Part shown: in pieces, positions 8,723 to 17,440 of the stretch | Layout: each line of letters starts with the position of its first letter | Numbering within the stretch: position 1 is the first letter of the stretch | From: JARRNE01 sp963824085 | GTDB taxonomy: Bacteria > Pseudomonadota > Gammaproteobacteria > Chromatiales > Chromatiaceae | NCBI GenBank assembly: GCA_963824085.1 | Contig: CAWGNT010000017.1 | Location: 310,001-374,000 of the forward strand | Direction of reading: 5' to 3' | Length of the DNA stretch: 64,000 nt | Notes under the pieces: model-generated | Database searches by the model: none | What the model was told of the DNA's origin: nothing | The model's input: the letters and a program-made list of their open reading frames with translations, nothing else | Position numbers and translations under genes: made by a program

Positions 8723-8875
8723 GGCGTGTCGTTCCTAAGGCGATTGCCGGAACAGAATGTACCGGATTGCGCCCAAGTCTTGTTTGCTGGGGTCTTTGTG
8801 TCTTGGCGGTTGCGTGCGTCTCGAGCGATTGTGCGGCGGCCATGCCCGAGGTTCAACCCGCCATTGGGGACCGCC

Positions 8876-10084
8876 TCAGGTCTCGATCTGACGGAGGACG
8901 AGCTCGACCGGGTGGAGGACCTCCAGGCGCAACCCTGCCTCACGGGCGCCGGCGGCCAAGTGCAAGGCACAGCCCGTGTTGGTCGTGACGAGTATTTCCG
9001 CACCCGTCTCCCGCAGCTGCCGCAGCTTCGGTTCCGCTAACGCCCAGGCCGTCTGCGGGTGCTGCAGGAGATAGCTTCCGGCAGCGCCACAGCAGAAAGG
9101 GTTGTCTTCCAGCCCCATCAGTGAGATCTCGGGGATCCGCCCGAGCAGATCATAGGCCGCCGCAGCGTCGCGCAGGATGTTGCGATGGGAACAGGGCTCG
9201 TGGACTGCCACCGTCTTTGCCAGGGGGCGCAGCGTGATGTCGCCGGGCCACTCTAGCGCGGCCAGGAAGCGGCAGACCTCCTGGGTAGCGGCGAGGGCAG
9301 GGTGCGTCCGTAGCTCGGCGACGCAGGCACTCGCGACGCCCACGGCGGGACGGTCGGCAAAGGCGGACGCGTTGATCGCGAGCAGGCGGTCCGCTGGCTC
9401 CGGGAATCCGTTGTGCCGGTGCAAAGCCCCGCAGCACCCCTGCGTCGGCGGGAGCCCGACGTGAAACCCAAGCCGGGTGAGTAGATCCCGTGCCGCCGTG
9501 AGAGCACCGGGCTGCGCGGCGCGCGCAACGCAGCCGACGAAGAGACCAATCTCGCGCCCCGCGAGCGGCGTCTGTTGTCCGTTCGCGGCGAGGCGAGCGG
9601 GTTTCTTTAGCTGAAGCGCGACCCGGTGGTAGGCCGCAAGCCGCGAGCTCCCCAGGAGTCCGCTCCACTCCATCAGGCGCCCCAGACCGCTGGATGCGTA
9701 GACGCGAGCGACGAGGGCGGCTGCGCGCGTGCCCGGTCCGCTGCTCAGGGCGTCGAGCCAGGCCGCGGTCCAGAAGCGACCGAACTTGCTCGCATTTCGG
9801 CGCAGGGCTCGCGTGTCGTCCATGAGTGAGCCGACGGCGACCAGAGAGGGGCATACGGGCTCGCACGCTCGGCACTCGAGACAGCTCGACAGGTGCGTGT
9901 CAAGCCTCCATGACGGCGGGAACTGCTTGTCCACCAGCCCCTGTGCGAGTGCAATGCGGCCGCGCGGCGACTCCCCCTCGTCCTGACGGAGACGATACGT
10001 TGGACAGTGGGGCAGGCACAGCCCGCACTTGACACATTGGTCTGCGGCTCCGCGGATGCGGGTCTCAAGGTCCTGTTGGTTCAC
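8876..10084 (-). CDS. glcF: Glycolate oxidase iron-sulfur subunit (GlcF-like)
   Basis: A 402-residue Fe-S protein. Two 4Fe-4S motifs lie at the N-terminus (CVKCGLCLPHCPTY and CLECRACEPVCPS). Two cysteine-rich CCG domains follow: GLFVGCVARAAQPG with TQGCCGALHRHNG, and HEPCSHRN with NPFCCGAAGSY. This layout is that of GlcF, which passes electrons from the GlcDE flavoproteins to quinone. The start is GTG at 10084. No glcD or glcE is adjacent, so the partners must be elsewhere, and a related lactate or D-2-hydroxyacid system cannot be excluded. Confidence 0.88.
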   Translation of the reverse strand: MNQQDLETRIRGAADQCVKCGLCLPHCPTYRLRQDEGESPRGRIALAQGLVDKQFPPSWRLDTHLSSCLECRACEPVCPSLVAVGSLMDDTRALRRNASKFGRFWTAAWLDALSSGPGTRAAALVARVYASSGLGRLMEWSGLLGSSRLAAYHRVALQLKKPARLAANGQQTPLAGREIGLFVGCVARAAQPGALTAARDLLTRLGFHVGLPPTQGCCGALHRHNGFPEPADRLLAINASAFADRPAVGVASACVAELRTHPALAATQEVCRFLAALEWPGDITLRPLAKTVAVHEPCSHRNILRDAAAAYDLLGRIPEISLMGLEDNPFCCGAAGSYLLQHPQTAWALAEPKLRQLRETGAEILVTTNTGCALHLAAGAREAGLRLEVLHPVELVLRQIET

Positions 10085-10376
10085 GCGTGCGGCGGGGGGA
10101 GGGCTGGTGCGCTGCTTGGAGAAAGTGCGACAGTCGTACGGCTGCCGTCGGCAGTTGTCACAATGGTAACCTGTCTACTAGCTGATAAGGGTGTTGCCAC
10201 GGAGGAATGTACCGGATCGGGCAGGATTTTCGCCCAGCCTCAAGGAGTGCCGGCGTCAGCATGGCCGGGTCGATATGACTGTCGGCGCGACGCCGAAGGC
10301 GGACGAGAAGACCGGTGACCTGGTACATATCGGACAGAAATCGCCTGAATACTTTAGCTAGGAGGATTCGCGGTCC

Positions 10377-10727
10377 ATGTGCTACTACCGCCACCACGTC
10401 TTTTTTTGCACCAACGTTCGCGACGACGGGAGCCAGTGCTGCGCCCAGTGTGATGCCCAAGATATGAGGGATTACTTGAAACGACGCTGCAAGGAGCTCG
10501 GAATCGCTCGGCCAGGTGCCGTGCGCGTCAACACGGCGGGCTGCATGGACCGCTGTGCGGAGGGACCGGTCGTTGTGGTGTACCCGGAAGGCGTATGGTA
10601 CACGTACGTGGACAGAGAGGATGTCGATGAAATCCTCCAGGAGCACCTGATCGGCGGGCGTGTCGTGGAGCGTCTTCGCTTGCCGGATAAGCCCTTGACC
10701 ACGCAGACATCGACACAGGAGGGTTGA
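10377..10727 (+). CDS. Thioredoxin-like 2Fe-2S ferredoxin
   Basis: A 116-residue protein beginning MCYYRHHVFFCTNVRDD. Cysteines at CTN, CCAQC and CMDRC fit the thioredoxin-fold (Shethna/CBiW-like) 2Fe-2S ferredoxins, in which four cysteines bind the cluster. ARPGAVRVNTAGCMDRCAEGPVVVVYPEGVWY is the family core. An AGGAGG at 10361-10366 precedes the ATG. It lies alone, followed by a strong terminator at 10821. Its redox partner is not evident. The 292-base gap upstream (10085-10376) shows no gene and must hold the glcF promoter and its own. Confidence 0.87.
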   Translation: MCYYRHHVFFCTNVRDDGSQCCAQCDAQDMRDYLKRRCKELGIARPGAVRVNTAGCMDRCAEGPVVVVYPEGVWYTYVDREDVDEILQEHLIGGRVVERLRLPDKPLTTQTSTQEG

Positions 10728-10820
10728 CAGGCGGATTGGAATATAAGACTATTCGCATGTCCTGATTATTCGCGTGAGTAATCAGCACTCCTCCATCCTC
10801 CTTTGGTGGTTATTGCGTTC

Positions 10821-10850
10821 AGCGCCGCTCCCTAGCGGCGCTATTTTTTT
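10821..10850 (+). terminator. Rho-independent terminator between ferredoxin and rplM
   Basis: A perfect 8-bp stem AGCGCCGC/GCGGCGCT (10821-10828 and 10835-10842) with loop TCCCTA is followed by ATTTTTTT. It ends the ferredoxin transcript and separates it from rplM, whose promoter lies downstream of it. Confidence 0.85.
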
Positions 10851-10927
10851 GTGCGCCTGCTTGCTCTTGTCGCGGCACAAGAGTTGGCATCCGAGTGGGT
10901 GGCAGTCGAGCCGCGCGAACGGTTCCG

Positions 10928-10956
10928 TTGTCACCGGAATTCGAATCCTGTACCAT
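10928..10956 (+). promoter_or_regulatory. Candidate promoter of rplM-rpsI
   Basis: TTGTCA (10928-10933) and TACCAT (10951-10956) are spaced by 17 bases, about 50 bases before the rplM ATG and downstream of the terminator at 10821. Assigned by eye only. Confidence 0.4.
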
Positions 10957-11009
10957 CCGCGGTCTTTCGTGACCCAGATTGTAGAACCTAGGACGTGGAG
11001 CCGTAGGAC

Positions 11010-11438
11010 ATGACGACTGTGAGTGCCAAGCCCGCGGAGGTTCGCCGCGCGTGGTACCTGGTGGACGCTGAGGGCAAGACGCTCGGCCGGCTCGCCAGTG
11101 AGCTGGCGCGTCGCTTGCGCGGGAAGCATAAGGCGCAATACACGCCGCACGTGGACACGGGCGACTACATTGTGGTCGTGAACGCGGAGAAGGTGCGGGT
11201 CACGGGCAACAAGCTTGCGGACAAGATGTACTACCGGCACACCGGCTACACCGGCAACCTCAAGTCGATCAATTTGGCCAAGCTGTTGGAAAAGGCACCC
11301 GACCGAGTCATCACCACGGCCGTCAAGGGCATGCTTCCACGCAATCCCCTGGGCCGGGCCATGATTCGGAAGCTCCGCGTCTACGCCGGCCCGGAGCACC
11401 GTCACCAAGCCCAGCAACCTCAGCCGCTCGACATTTGA
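11010..11438 (+). CDS. rplM: 50S ribosomal protein L13
   Basis: Early-assembly large-subunit protein. The 142 residues contain the family blocks RRAWYLVDAEGKTLGRLAS, LRGKHKAQYTPHVDTGDY and VKGMLPRNPLGRAMIRKL. Forms the conserved rplM-rpsI pair, with rpsI 17 bases downstream. Confidence 0.98.
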   Translation: MTTVSAKPAEVRRAWYLVDAEGKTLGRLASELARRLRGKHKAQYTPHVDTGDYIVVVNAEKVRVTGNKLADKMYYRHTGYTGNLKSINLAKLLEKAPDRVITTAVKGMLPRNPLGRAMIRKLRVYAGPEHRHQAQQPQPLDI

Positions 11439-11455
11439 GCGCAGGAAAGGACCCC

Positions 11456-11845
11456 ATGCCGGACACGAATTACGCCACCGGGCGTCGTAAGAGCGCCGCC
11501 GCCCGCGTCTATGTCACCCCCGGGTCGGGCAACGTCACCGTGAACGGCCGACCGCTTGACCGTTTCTTCGGCCGCGAGACCGCCCGCATGATCGTGCGCC
11601 AGGCCCTGGAGACGGCGAGCATGGCGGATCGGGTGGACGTCAGCGTTACCGTCGCCGGCGGCGGAACCTCTGGTCAGGCTGGTGCCATTCGCCACGGCAT
11701 CGCTCGCGCGCTGGTCGATTACAACGAGGAGCTACGCCGTCCCCTGCGGCAGGCGGGCTTCCTGACGCGCGACGCCCGCGAGGTGGAGCGCAAGAAGGTC
11801 GGACTGCACAAGGCACGTAAGAGACCACAATATTCGAAGAGGTAA
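11456..11845 (+). CDS. rpsI: 30S ribosomal protein S9
   Basis: Small-subunit protein whose C-terminal arginine reaches the P-site tRNA. It has 129 residues from the ATG at 11456, after CAGGAAAGG. The N-terminus NYATGRRKSAAARVYV and the basic tail KKVGLHKARKRPQYSKR are diagnostic. Cotranscribed with rplM. Confidence 0.98.
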   Translation: MPDTNYATGRRKSAAARVYVTPGSGNVTVNGRPLDRFFGRETARMIVRQALETASMADRVDVSVTVAGGGTSGQAGAIRHGIARALVDYNEELRRPLRQAGFLTRDAREVERKKVGLHKARKRPQYSKR

Positions 11846-11874
11846 GAGGGCCTAGGGCTGAGGGCCTAGAGACA

Positions 11875-12231
11875 TTGTTCGATGCTTTGCGCAACCTCGA
11901 CGCGTGGAAGCGGAGTTGTGGGCTAGCGACAGACGTCATTCGGGTGCTCGAGCAATGCCGCGGTCCGCCGTTCAGGGACCAGCTGTCTCGGTCAGGCTTG
12001 TCGGTCGCCTCCAACCTTGCGGAAGACTACGCGAGAGATGGAGACCGGGAACGGATTCGGCTTTTGGTGATCGCGCGGGACTCGTGCGCCGAATGTTGGA
12101 CGCAGCTCCAGATCGGCGCAAAAGCGGGTGTGATCGACGCGAACGCACCCGCACGTCTTGCGAAGGAAGCCGAAGAAATTGCCGCCATGATCAGCGGATT
12201 GATAAAGTACCTCGAACGACGCATCAGCTAA
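11875..12231 (+). CDS. Four-helix-bundle protein (S23 / 23S rRNA intervening-sequence protein family)
   Basis: A 118-residue helical protein. The pattern LRNLDAWKRSCGLATDVIRVLEQC, then LSRSGLSVASNLAEDYAR and later LLVIARDSCAECWTQL, then GLIKYLERRI is that of the S23/four-helix-bundle family. Members are encoded inside 23S rRNA intervening sequences, next to diversity-generating retroelements, or alone as here. The most plausible start is TTG at 11875. No rRNA, reverse transcriptase or variable repeat is near. Its role is unknown. Confidence 0.75.
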   Translation: MFDALRNLDAWKRSCGLATDVIRVLEQCRGPPFRDQLSRSGLSVASNLAEDYARDGDRERIRLLVIARDSCAECWTQLQIGAKAGVIDANAPARLAKEAEEIAAMISGLIKYLERRIS

Positions 12232-12273
12232 CTGATTGTTTGGCCCTTTCCCCTAAGCCCTCCGCTCTATTTT

Positions 12274-12347
12274 TGGGGGATCGTCTAGCGGCAGGACAGC
12301 GGACTCTGACTCCGTTAACCCAGGTTCGAATCCTGGTCCCCCAGCCA
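12274..12347 (+). tRNA. tRNA-Gln (anticodon CTG)
   Basis: A complete cloverleaf: acceptor TGGGGGA/TCCCCCA, D arm GTCTAGCGGCAGGAC, anticodon stem GCGGA/TCCGT with loop CTCTGAC giving anticodon CTG (reads CAG), T arm CCAGG-TTCGAAT-CCTGG, discriminator G, and an encoded CCA at 12345-12347. Confidence 0.97.
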
Positions 12348-12357
12348 ATCCCTCAAA

Positions 12358-12381
12358 GCCGGCCCTCGTGTCGGCCTTTTT
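12358..12381 (+). terminator. Rho-independent terminator after tRNA-Gln
   Basis: A GCCGGC/GTCGGC stem (one G-T pair) with a 6-base loop CCTCGT is followed by CTTTTT, 11 bases after the tRNA 3' end. Confidence 0.7.
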
Positions 12382-12559
12382 GTTTGCCTCTCCCTGCGCT
12401 CGGTCGCCGCGCCCGCGTGCTCGTCCTCTGCATGCATGCTGAGCCGTGTGGCTGCGATCATCGCGCCGAGGCGGAGCTTCTGCGATGTGGGCCTGCTCCA
12501 TGACGGCGGTATCAAAAAAACCACAGATCGCATTTGTGTATCTTTTTTCAAAAAAACTG

Positions 12560-12588
12560 TTGCGTAATGTCGGTTCCTCGTCTATTAT
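12560..12588 (+). promoter_or_regulatory. Sigma-70-type promoter of the porin gene
   Basis: TTGCGT (12560-12565) and TATTAT (12583-12588) are spaced by 17 bases. An AT-rich stretch with A and T runs just upstream (12531-12557) could act as an UP element. The predicted leader is about 60 bases, with a GGAG ribosome site before the ATG at 12658. Confidence 0.6.
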
Positions 12589-12657
12589 TCTCTCCGCAAG
12601 CACGATTGCGTTACGTTTTTGCAGTCTATTGGCAAATCAACAACAGCGGAGAACACG

Positions 12658-13969
12658 ATGAACAAAAAGCTCATCACTTTGGCGGTCGCCGCCGCCATGG
12701 CTGCTCCGGCCGCCGCGATGGCCGACGCCACCCTCTACGGCAAGATCAACATGTCCATCGACTACGTGGACGTGGATGCAAACGCCTTGGCTTATGGTCC
12801 TGGCAACTATCTCTTCACGGGCACCAGTGGCATTCCCGACAACCGTGCCATTTCTCGTGATGGCGTGGTGCCGTTTCTCGGAAACCTTTACGTTGCTGCG
12901 GAATGGTCAGCACTACAAGGGTTGGGACCTGAACTCGAACGAGCGCTCCAGCCGCATCGGGGTCAAGGGCTCGGAGGACCTGGGCGGCGGACTCAAGGCG
13001 ATCTACCAGATAGAGTTCGGCGTCCAGCTGACCAACCCGTCATACAACGACAGCCTTTCCAACGGGGATAATGGCAGCATCAGCATGCGGAACAGCTTCG
13101 TCGGTTTGGCCGGCAACTGGGGTACCTTCCTGGTCGGCCGCCACGACACGCCCCTGAAGATCTCCACCGCGAAGCTCGACCTCTTCGCCGACACGCTGGC
13201 GGACTATAACTGGACGATCGGCTTCCACGACTTGCGGGCCAACAACGGCATCGCCTACATCAGCCCGTCCTTCGCCGGCTTCCAGCTGGCCGGTGCGGTC
13301 GTCCCGCCGGGTGGTGCTACGGCCGCTGGCGGTCTGTTCGGCACGAATTCGGACAACAACAGCATCGCCAGCTCGTACTCCCTCGCGGGCATCTACAGCA
13401 ACGGACCCTTCTACGCGTCTGTCGCGTATGAGAACTATGGCAGCAAGAACTGGTCCAATGCGGACCTGCCCAATGGGATAGCGCCCGGCAGCACCTCTTT
13501 CCTAGGTGTCCCCGGGTGGGGTAACGCCAAGGACTGGAGCCTCTGGCGCGCGGGTCTTGGCCTCCTCGACTGGAACGGCTTCACCCTGACCGGTATCTAC
13601 GAGAGCCACTCGAATGTGCTGGGCTCGCCGGTGAAGTCCGACATGAGACTGTGGCAGGTTCAGGCGGGTTATGCATTCGGCAACAACATGATCAAGGGCA
13701 TGTACGGGTCGAACAATGTCGAACAATGCACGGGCGCGGCCTATCACGGCCTCGTGAACCCAGACGTGATGTGTGGTGCAATGGCGCAAGCGTTGGATCC
13801 TGGAACGCCTTACTACGCCGACGGCCAGGACTACAACTCCTGGGCGGTTGCGTTCGATCACAACTTCAGCAAGCGGACCAAGGCCTATCTGCTCTACACC
13901 AAGACCGCCTCCGACCAGGTCAACTCGGACTGGAGCGGCTGGTCCCTCGGCATGGTTCACAGCTTCTAA
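12658..13969 (+). pseudogene. Outer-membrane porin, interrupted by a +1 frameshift
   Basis: Trimeric beta-barrel porin of the gammaproteobacterial Porin_4 type. The first frame gives a signal peptide MNKKLITLAVAAAMAAPAAA and a mature start ADATLYGKINMSIDY. The second frame, one base on, continues NGQHYKGWDLNSNERSSRIG and KGSEDLGGGLKAIYQIEFG and ends in WSLGMVHSF, with the terminal Phe of outer-membrane barrels. The frames must join near 12890-12905: dropping one base in GTTGCTGCGG would read LYV-LRNGQHYKGW. Everything else is intact (about 436 residues), so this is either a recent mutation or a sequence error. It has its own promoter and terminator. Confidence 0.9.
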
Positions 13970-13996
13970 GCCCGGCTTAGATCTTTCGTGGACGTG

Positions 13997-14025
13997 AAAA
14001 CGGGGCCTTCGGGCCCCGTTTTTTT
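13997..14025 (+). terminator. Rho-independent terminator of the porin gene
   Basis: Stem CGGGGCC/GGCCCCG with loop TTCG (14001-14018) followed by seven T, with AAAA in front. It starts 28 bases after the porin stop codon. Confidence 0.92.
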
Positions 14026-14036
14026 GGAGAGGCGCG

Positions 14037-14062
14037 GGATGGGCAAAGCGCAGCGAGCCCAT
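14037..14062. repeat. REP-like short palindrome (GGGCAAAGCG type)
   Basis: A short palindrome whose arms ATGGGC and GCCCAT flank an AAAGCGCAGC(G)A centre. The same sequence type occurs at 51783-51809 and, inverted, at 57685-57710. All copies are intergenic. Confidence 0.7.
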
Positions 14063-14115
14063 AAGAGGAGAGGGCCGAGAAGGCCTGCACGCCGCCCTTC
14101 CTCCTCGGCACTTCG

Positions 14116-14772
14116 TCACGCAGTCATCGTCTTCGCCCCTTCCGCGCTCCCCAGTATCAGCACGTCCGCGGGACGGAGCGCAAAGATGCCCACCGTCACA
14201 ACGCCGGCGATGTTGTTTATCGTCTGCTCGACCCGGATCGGCTCCATGATCTCCAGGTTGTGAACGTCGAGAATGAGGTTGCCGTTGTCGGTGACGAAGC
14301 CGTCGCGCCAAACGGGGGTGCCGCCGAGCTTGACCAGCTCGCGTGCGACGAAGCTGCGGGCCATGGGGATCACCTCCACGGGCAGCGGGAAGCGGCCGAG
14401 CATCTGCACCAGCTTTCCGGCATCGGCGATGCAGACGAAACGCTTGCTGGCGGCCGCGACTATCTTCTCGCGGGTGAGGGCGCCGCCGCCTCCCTTGATG
14501 AGCTGGAGCTGATGATTGGACTCGTCCGCCCCGTCGACGTACAGGTCGAGCTCGCCGGCCGCGTTCAGGTCCAGGACGGATATACCATGCCCCTTGAGCC
14601 GCTCCGTAGAAGCCTCGGAGCTGGATACCGTGCCCTCGATGCGGCCTTTGACCGTGGCCAAGAAGTCGATGAAATGGTTGACGGTCGAGCCGGTGCCGAC
14701 GCCGATGATTCCACCCTCGACATAGTCCAGCGCCGCCTTGGCGGCCAGCTTTTTCATCTCGTCCTGGTTCAT
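14116..14772 (-). CDS. rpiA: Ribose-5-phosphate isomerase A
   Basis: Interconverts ribose 5-phosphate and ribulose 5-phosphate in the pentose phosphate pathway. Its 218 residues show the family motifs GVGTGSTVNHFI, the VDGADESN active-site segment and the KGGGGALTREKI loop. The start at 14772 follows a good AGGAGG; the frame runs further upstream, but only through repeat-like sequence. Monocistronic and convergent with the porin. Confidence 0.96.
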   Translation of the reverse strand: MNQDEMKKLAAKAALDYVEGGIIGVGTGSTVNHFIDFLATVKGRIEGTVSSSEASTERLKGHGISVLDLNAAGELDLYVDGADESNHQLQLIKGGGGALTREKIVAAASKRFVCIADAGKLVQMLGRFPLPVEVIPMARSFVARELVKLGGTPVWRDGFVTDNGNLILDVHNLEIMEPIRVEQTINNIAGVVTVGIFALRPADVLILGSAEGAKTMTA

Positions 14773-14918
14773 CTTGAGTCCTCCTGAGCGAGTTGTGCAA
14801 AGGCGCAACATCATAGCAAACCGCCTGCCCTGAGTTAGTATCTGGGCCGCTGGGGCTGAGTGGGCAGGTGCAAGGGGCGGGGCGGAATGAGGTTGGAGTT
14901 GTGCTGATGGCGACGCGT

Positions 14919-15013
14919 GGTCGCGACCGGAGGTCGCTCCTACACCCCGGTAGGCGCGGCGCAAGATTTCTTGTCCCTGTTAGGAGCGGCCCTCTGGCCG
15001 CGACCAATCGCGG
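14919..15013. repeat. Pair of inverted REP sequences (GTAGGAGCGGCC type)
   Basis: Two related sequences face each other. GGTCGCGACCGGAGGTCGCT (first 20 bases of 14919-14944) is the reverse complement of the AGGAGCGRCC...GGYCGCGACC type, and the direct form lies at 14979-15013. This is the repetitive extragenic palindrome common in Pseudomonas and Xanthomonas relatives, in a BIME-like pair. It fills the 425-base gap 14773-15197 between rpiA and ilvA, which holds no gene. Confidence 0.75.
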
Positions 15014-15197
15014 GCAAACGCTGCAGAAAGGTCTGCAGCGAGCCGTTTGCTCGGCCAGGCAGCCAGGCAGGCACTGACCAATCGGGACGCCGGCCGTGTC
15101 TGGTTGGCCAAATCAACGCATTGCAACGGCATCGCCGCGCCGAATTGGCGTCAATCAACGCTTCCCGAGCACGTGGGACAATTTATCCGGAGCTTTC

Positions 15198-16721
15198 ATG
15201 CCCGAGGCCTACATCGAGCGGATACTGAGGGCGCGCGTCTATGACGTCGCGCGGGAGTCGCCTCTGACGCGGGCAGGCCTGCTGTCGCGCCGCCTCGGCA
15301 ACGAGGTGCTCCTCAAGCGCGAGGACCTGCAGCCCGTCTTTTCGTTCAAGCTGCGGGGCGCCTACAACAAGCTCGTCCATTTGGATGCGGAGGCGCTGGA
15401 GCGGGGTGTGATCGCCGCCTCTGCAGGCAACCATGCACAGGGCGTGGCGTTAGGGGCGGCGCGCCTCGGTATCCAGGCCACCATTGTCATGCCGCGGACC
15501 ACGCCACCGATCAAGGTGCAGGCAGTGCGCCACTTGGGTGCGCGGACAGTGCTGCACGGGGACTCCTACGACGACGCCTACGCTCACGCCATGGGCCTGG
15601 CCGGCGAGCGCGGACTGACCTTCATCCACCCATTCGACGACCCGCTTGTCATTGCAGGCCAGGGAACCGTCGGCATGGAGATCCTGCGTCAGCACCCGCA
15701 GGCTCCTTACGCGATCTTCGTGCCGGTGGGCGGGGGTGGCCTGATCGCGGGGATCGGGGCCTTTGTGAAGTACGTGCATCCGCAGGTCCGCATCATCGGA
15801 GTAGAGCCTGAGGACGCCCCGACCTTGCAGCGGGCGTTGGCGGCCGGGCGCCCGGTCGAGCTCGACCAGGTGGGCCTTTTCGCCGACGGTGTGGCTGTTC
15901 GGGTCGTCGGCAAGGAGACCTTTCGCGTCGCCAGAGAAACCGTAGATGAGGTGGTGCTCGTCGGCGCGGATGAGATCTGTGCCGCGATCAAGGACATCTT
16001 CGATGATACCCGGGGCATCGCCGAGCCCGCGGGGGCACTCGCAGTCGCCGGTCTCAAGCGTTACGTCGAGGAGCGCGGGATCCGGGACGAGCACCTTATC
16101 GCCATCGAGAGCGGGGCCAACATCAACTTCGACCGCCTGCGCCACGTCGCGGAACGCGCCGAGCTCGGCGAGCGACGCGAGGCCCTGCTTGCGGTTGAGA
16201 TCCCGGAACGTCCGGGGAGCTTCCTGGGCTTCTGCCAGGCACTGGGAAAGCGCCAGATCACAGAGTTCAACTATCGCTACGCGGACGAACGCCGCGCGCA
16301 CGTGTTCGTCGGGGTCGAGCTCGCCCGCGGAGAGGAGGAGCGGCGAGAGATCATAGCGCGTCTGGAGCAGAAGCAGTTTGGTGTTGTTGATATGACCGAC
16401 AACGAGACCGCCAAGCTCCACATCCGGTTCATGGTCGGTGGGAATGCCCGGGGCGTCAGCGACGAGATGCTGATCCGATTCGAGTTTCCCGAGCGCCCCG
16501 GTGCGCTGCTCGGGTTCCTGTCGGGTCTTGGCCGACGCTGGAATATCAGCCTGTTTCACTACCGCAATCACGGGGCGGCCTATGGCCGGGTGCTGCTGGG
16601 CATCCAGGTAGCGCCCGCTGAGCGGCCAGACCTCATGCATCTGCTAGAAGGGCTCGGGTATCGGTACTGGGAGGAGACGGACAATCCGGCGTATCGGCTA
16701 TTTGCGGGGGCGAGCGGATAG
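15198..16721 (+). CDS. ilvA: Threonine ammonia-lyase, biosynthetic
   Basis: PLP enzyme that makes 2-oxobutanoate from threonine, the committed step to isoleucine. It has 507 residues. The catalytic domain (about 1-320) has the PLP lysine in FSFKLRGAYNK, the SAGNHAQGVA loop and the glycine-rich PVGGGGLIAG. Two ACT-like regulatory domains follow (roughly 325-415 and 420-505, each with an (E)(R)PG(A/S)(L/F)LGF motif). They bind isoleucine and valine in homologues, so this is the feedback-controlled form. The ATG at 15198 fits E. coli IlvA; the frame is open from 15096. Confidence 0.96.
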   Translation: MPEAYIERILRARVYDVARESPLTRAGLLSRRLGNEVLLKREDLQPVFSFKLRGAYNKLVHLDAEALERGVIAASAGNHAQGVALGAARLGIQATIVMPRTTPPIKVQAVRHLGARTVLHGDSYDDAYAHAMGLAGERGLTFIHPFDDPLVIAGQGTVGMEILRQHPQAPYAIFVPVGGGGLIAGIGAFVKYVHPQVRIIGVEPEDAPTLQRALAAGRPVELDQVGLFADGVAVRVVGKETFRVARETVDEVVLVGADEICAAIKDIFDDTRGIAEPAGALAVAGLKRYVEERGIRDEHLIAIESGANINFDRLRHVAERAELGERREALLAVEIPERPGSFLGFCQALGKRQITEFNYRYADERRAHVFVGVELARGEEERREIIARLEQKQFGVVDMTDNETAKLHIRFMVGGNARGVSDEMLIRFEFPERPGALLGFLSGLGRRWNISLFHYRNHGAAYGRVLLGIQVAPAERPDLMHLLEGLGYRYWEETDNPAYRLFAGASG

Positions 16722-16796
16722 CGGATCGCGAAGAGAGTTGCGAGGTGCGAGGAACGGGGGCCGAGGAGGAGAAACGCGGTACGCCGCGTCTTGCCT

Positions 16797-17426
16797 CTAC
16801 CTCGGCGTTCGCACCACGGCCTTGTCCTTATCCCCCGGGCCTCTGTTCCATACTCCCGCCTCGGTCGCCACCCCGTCGAGCGGCACGTCCCAAACACTCG
16901 TCTCCAGCCGTTCCAGGCGCTGGCACTCGTGGGCGAGGCCGATCAAGCGCGGACGTCGCCAGTGGCGCCGCGCTCGCAGATAGGCCAGGGTTCGGTCGTA
17001 GAATCCGCCGCCCATTCCGAGGCGGTTACAGCGCGCATCGAAGCCGACCAGCGGAACGAGCAGCAGGTCCAGTGCCCAGGCCAGGCGGACGCGGCGGTTG
17101 CGCAGGCGGGGCTCGGGAATACCGTAGACGTTCCTCGTCAGCGGACGCCCTTTGCGAGGCTCGACGAACCAGAGCTTTCGGTAGGGGTGTGCCCGAAGGA
17201 CGGGAAGAAAGACGCGCTTGTGGCGGCCGTGGGCGAGGTTCAGGAGCGGGGCGGGGTCAATCTCACCGTCGTTGCTACAGTAAGCGCCGACTCGTCGGGC
17301 ACGCAGGAAGATGGGGTGGCGTCCAAAGCGGCGGGCGAGCGCAAGGGCGTGCCGCCTCTGCTCCGTGGGCGATAGCGCCCGCCGTTGGGCACGCAGCTGC
17401 CGTCGGAGGCTGGTTCGAGGATTCAT
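16797..17426 (-). CDS. fau: 5-formyltetrahydrofolate cyclo-ligase
   Basis: Converts 5-formyl-THF to methenyl-THF using ATP, returning a stored folate to use. The 209 residues have the basic N-terminus LRRQLRAQRRALSP and the C-terminal phosphate-loop-like GMGGGFYDRTL signature. The gene follows 6S RNA on the same strand, exactly as ygfA does in E. coli. Confidence 0.93.
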   Translation of the reverse strand: MNPRTSLRRQLRAQRRALSPTEQRRHALALARRFGRHPIFLRARRVGAYCSNDGEIDPAPLLNLAHGRHKRVFLPVLRAHPYRKLWFVEPRKGRPLTRNVYGIPEPRLRNRRVRLAWALDLLLVPLVGFDARCNRLGMGGGFYDRTLAYLRARRHWRRPRLIGLAHECQRLERLETSVWDVPLDGVATEAGVWNRGPGDKDKAVVRTPR

Positions 17427-17440
17427 CGATGAGGAGGAGG

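Noticed and set aside
13502..15007. 501-codon minus-strand frame over the porin and rpiA
   Set aside because: It crosses a terminator and a REP element, and rpiA is convincing in another frame.
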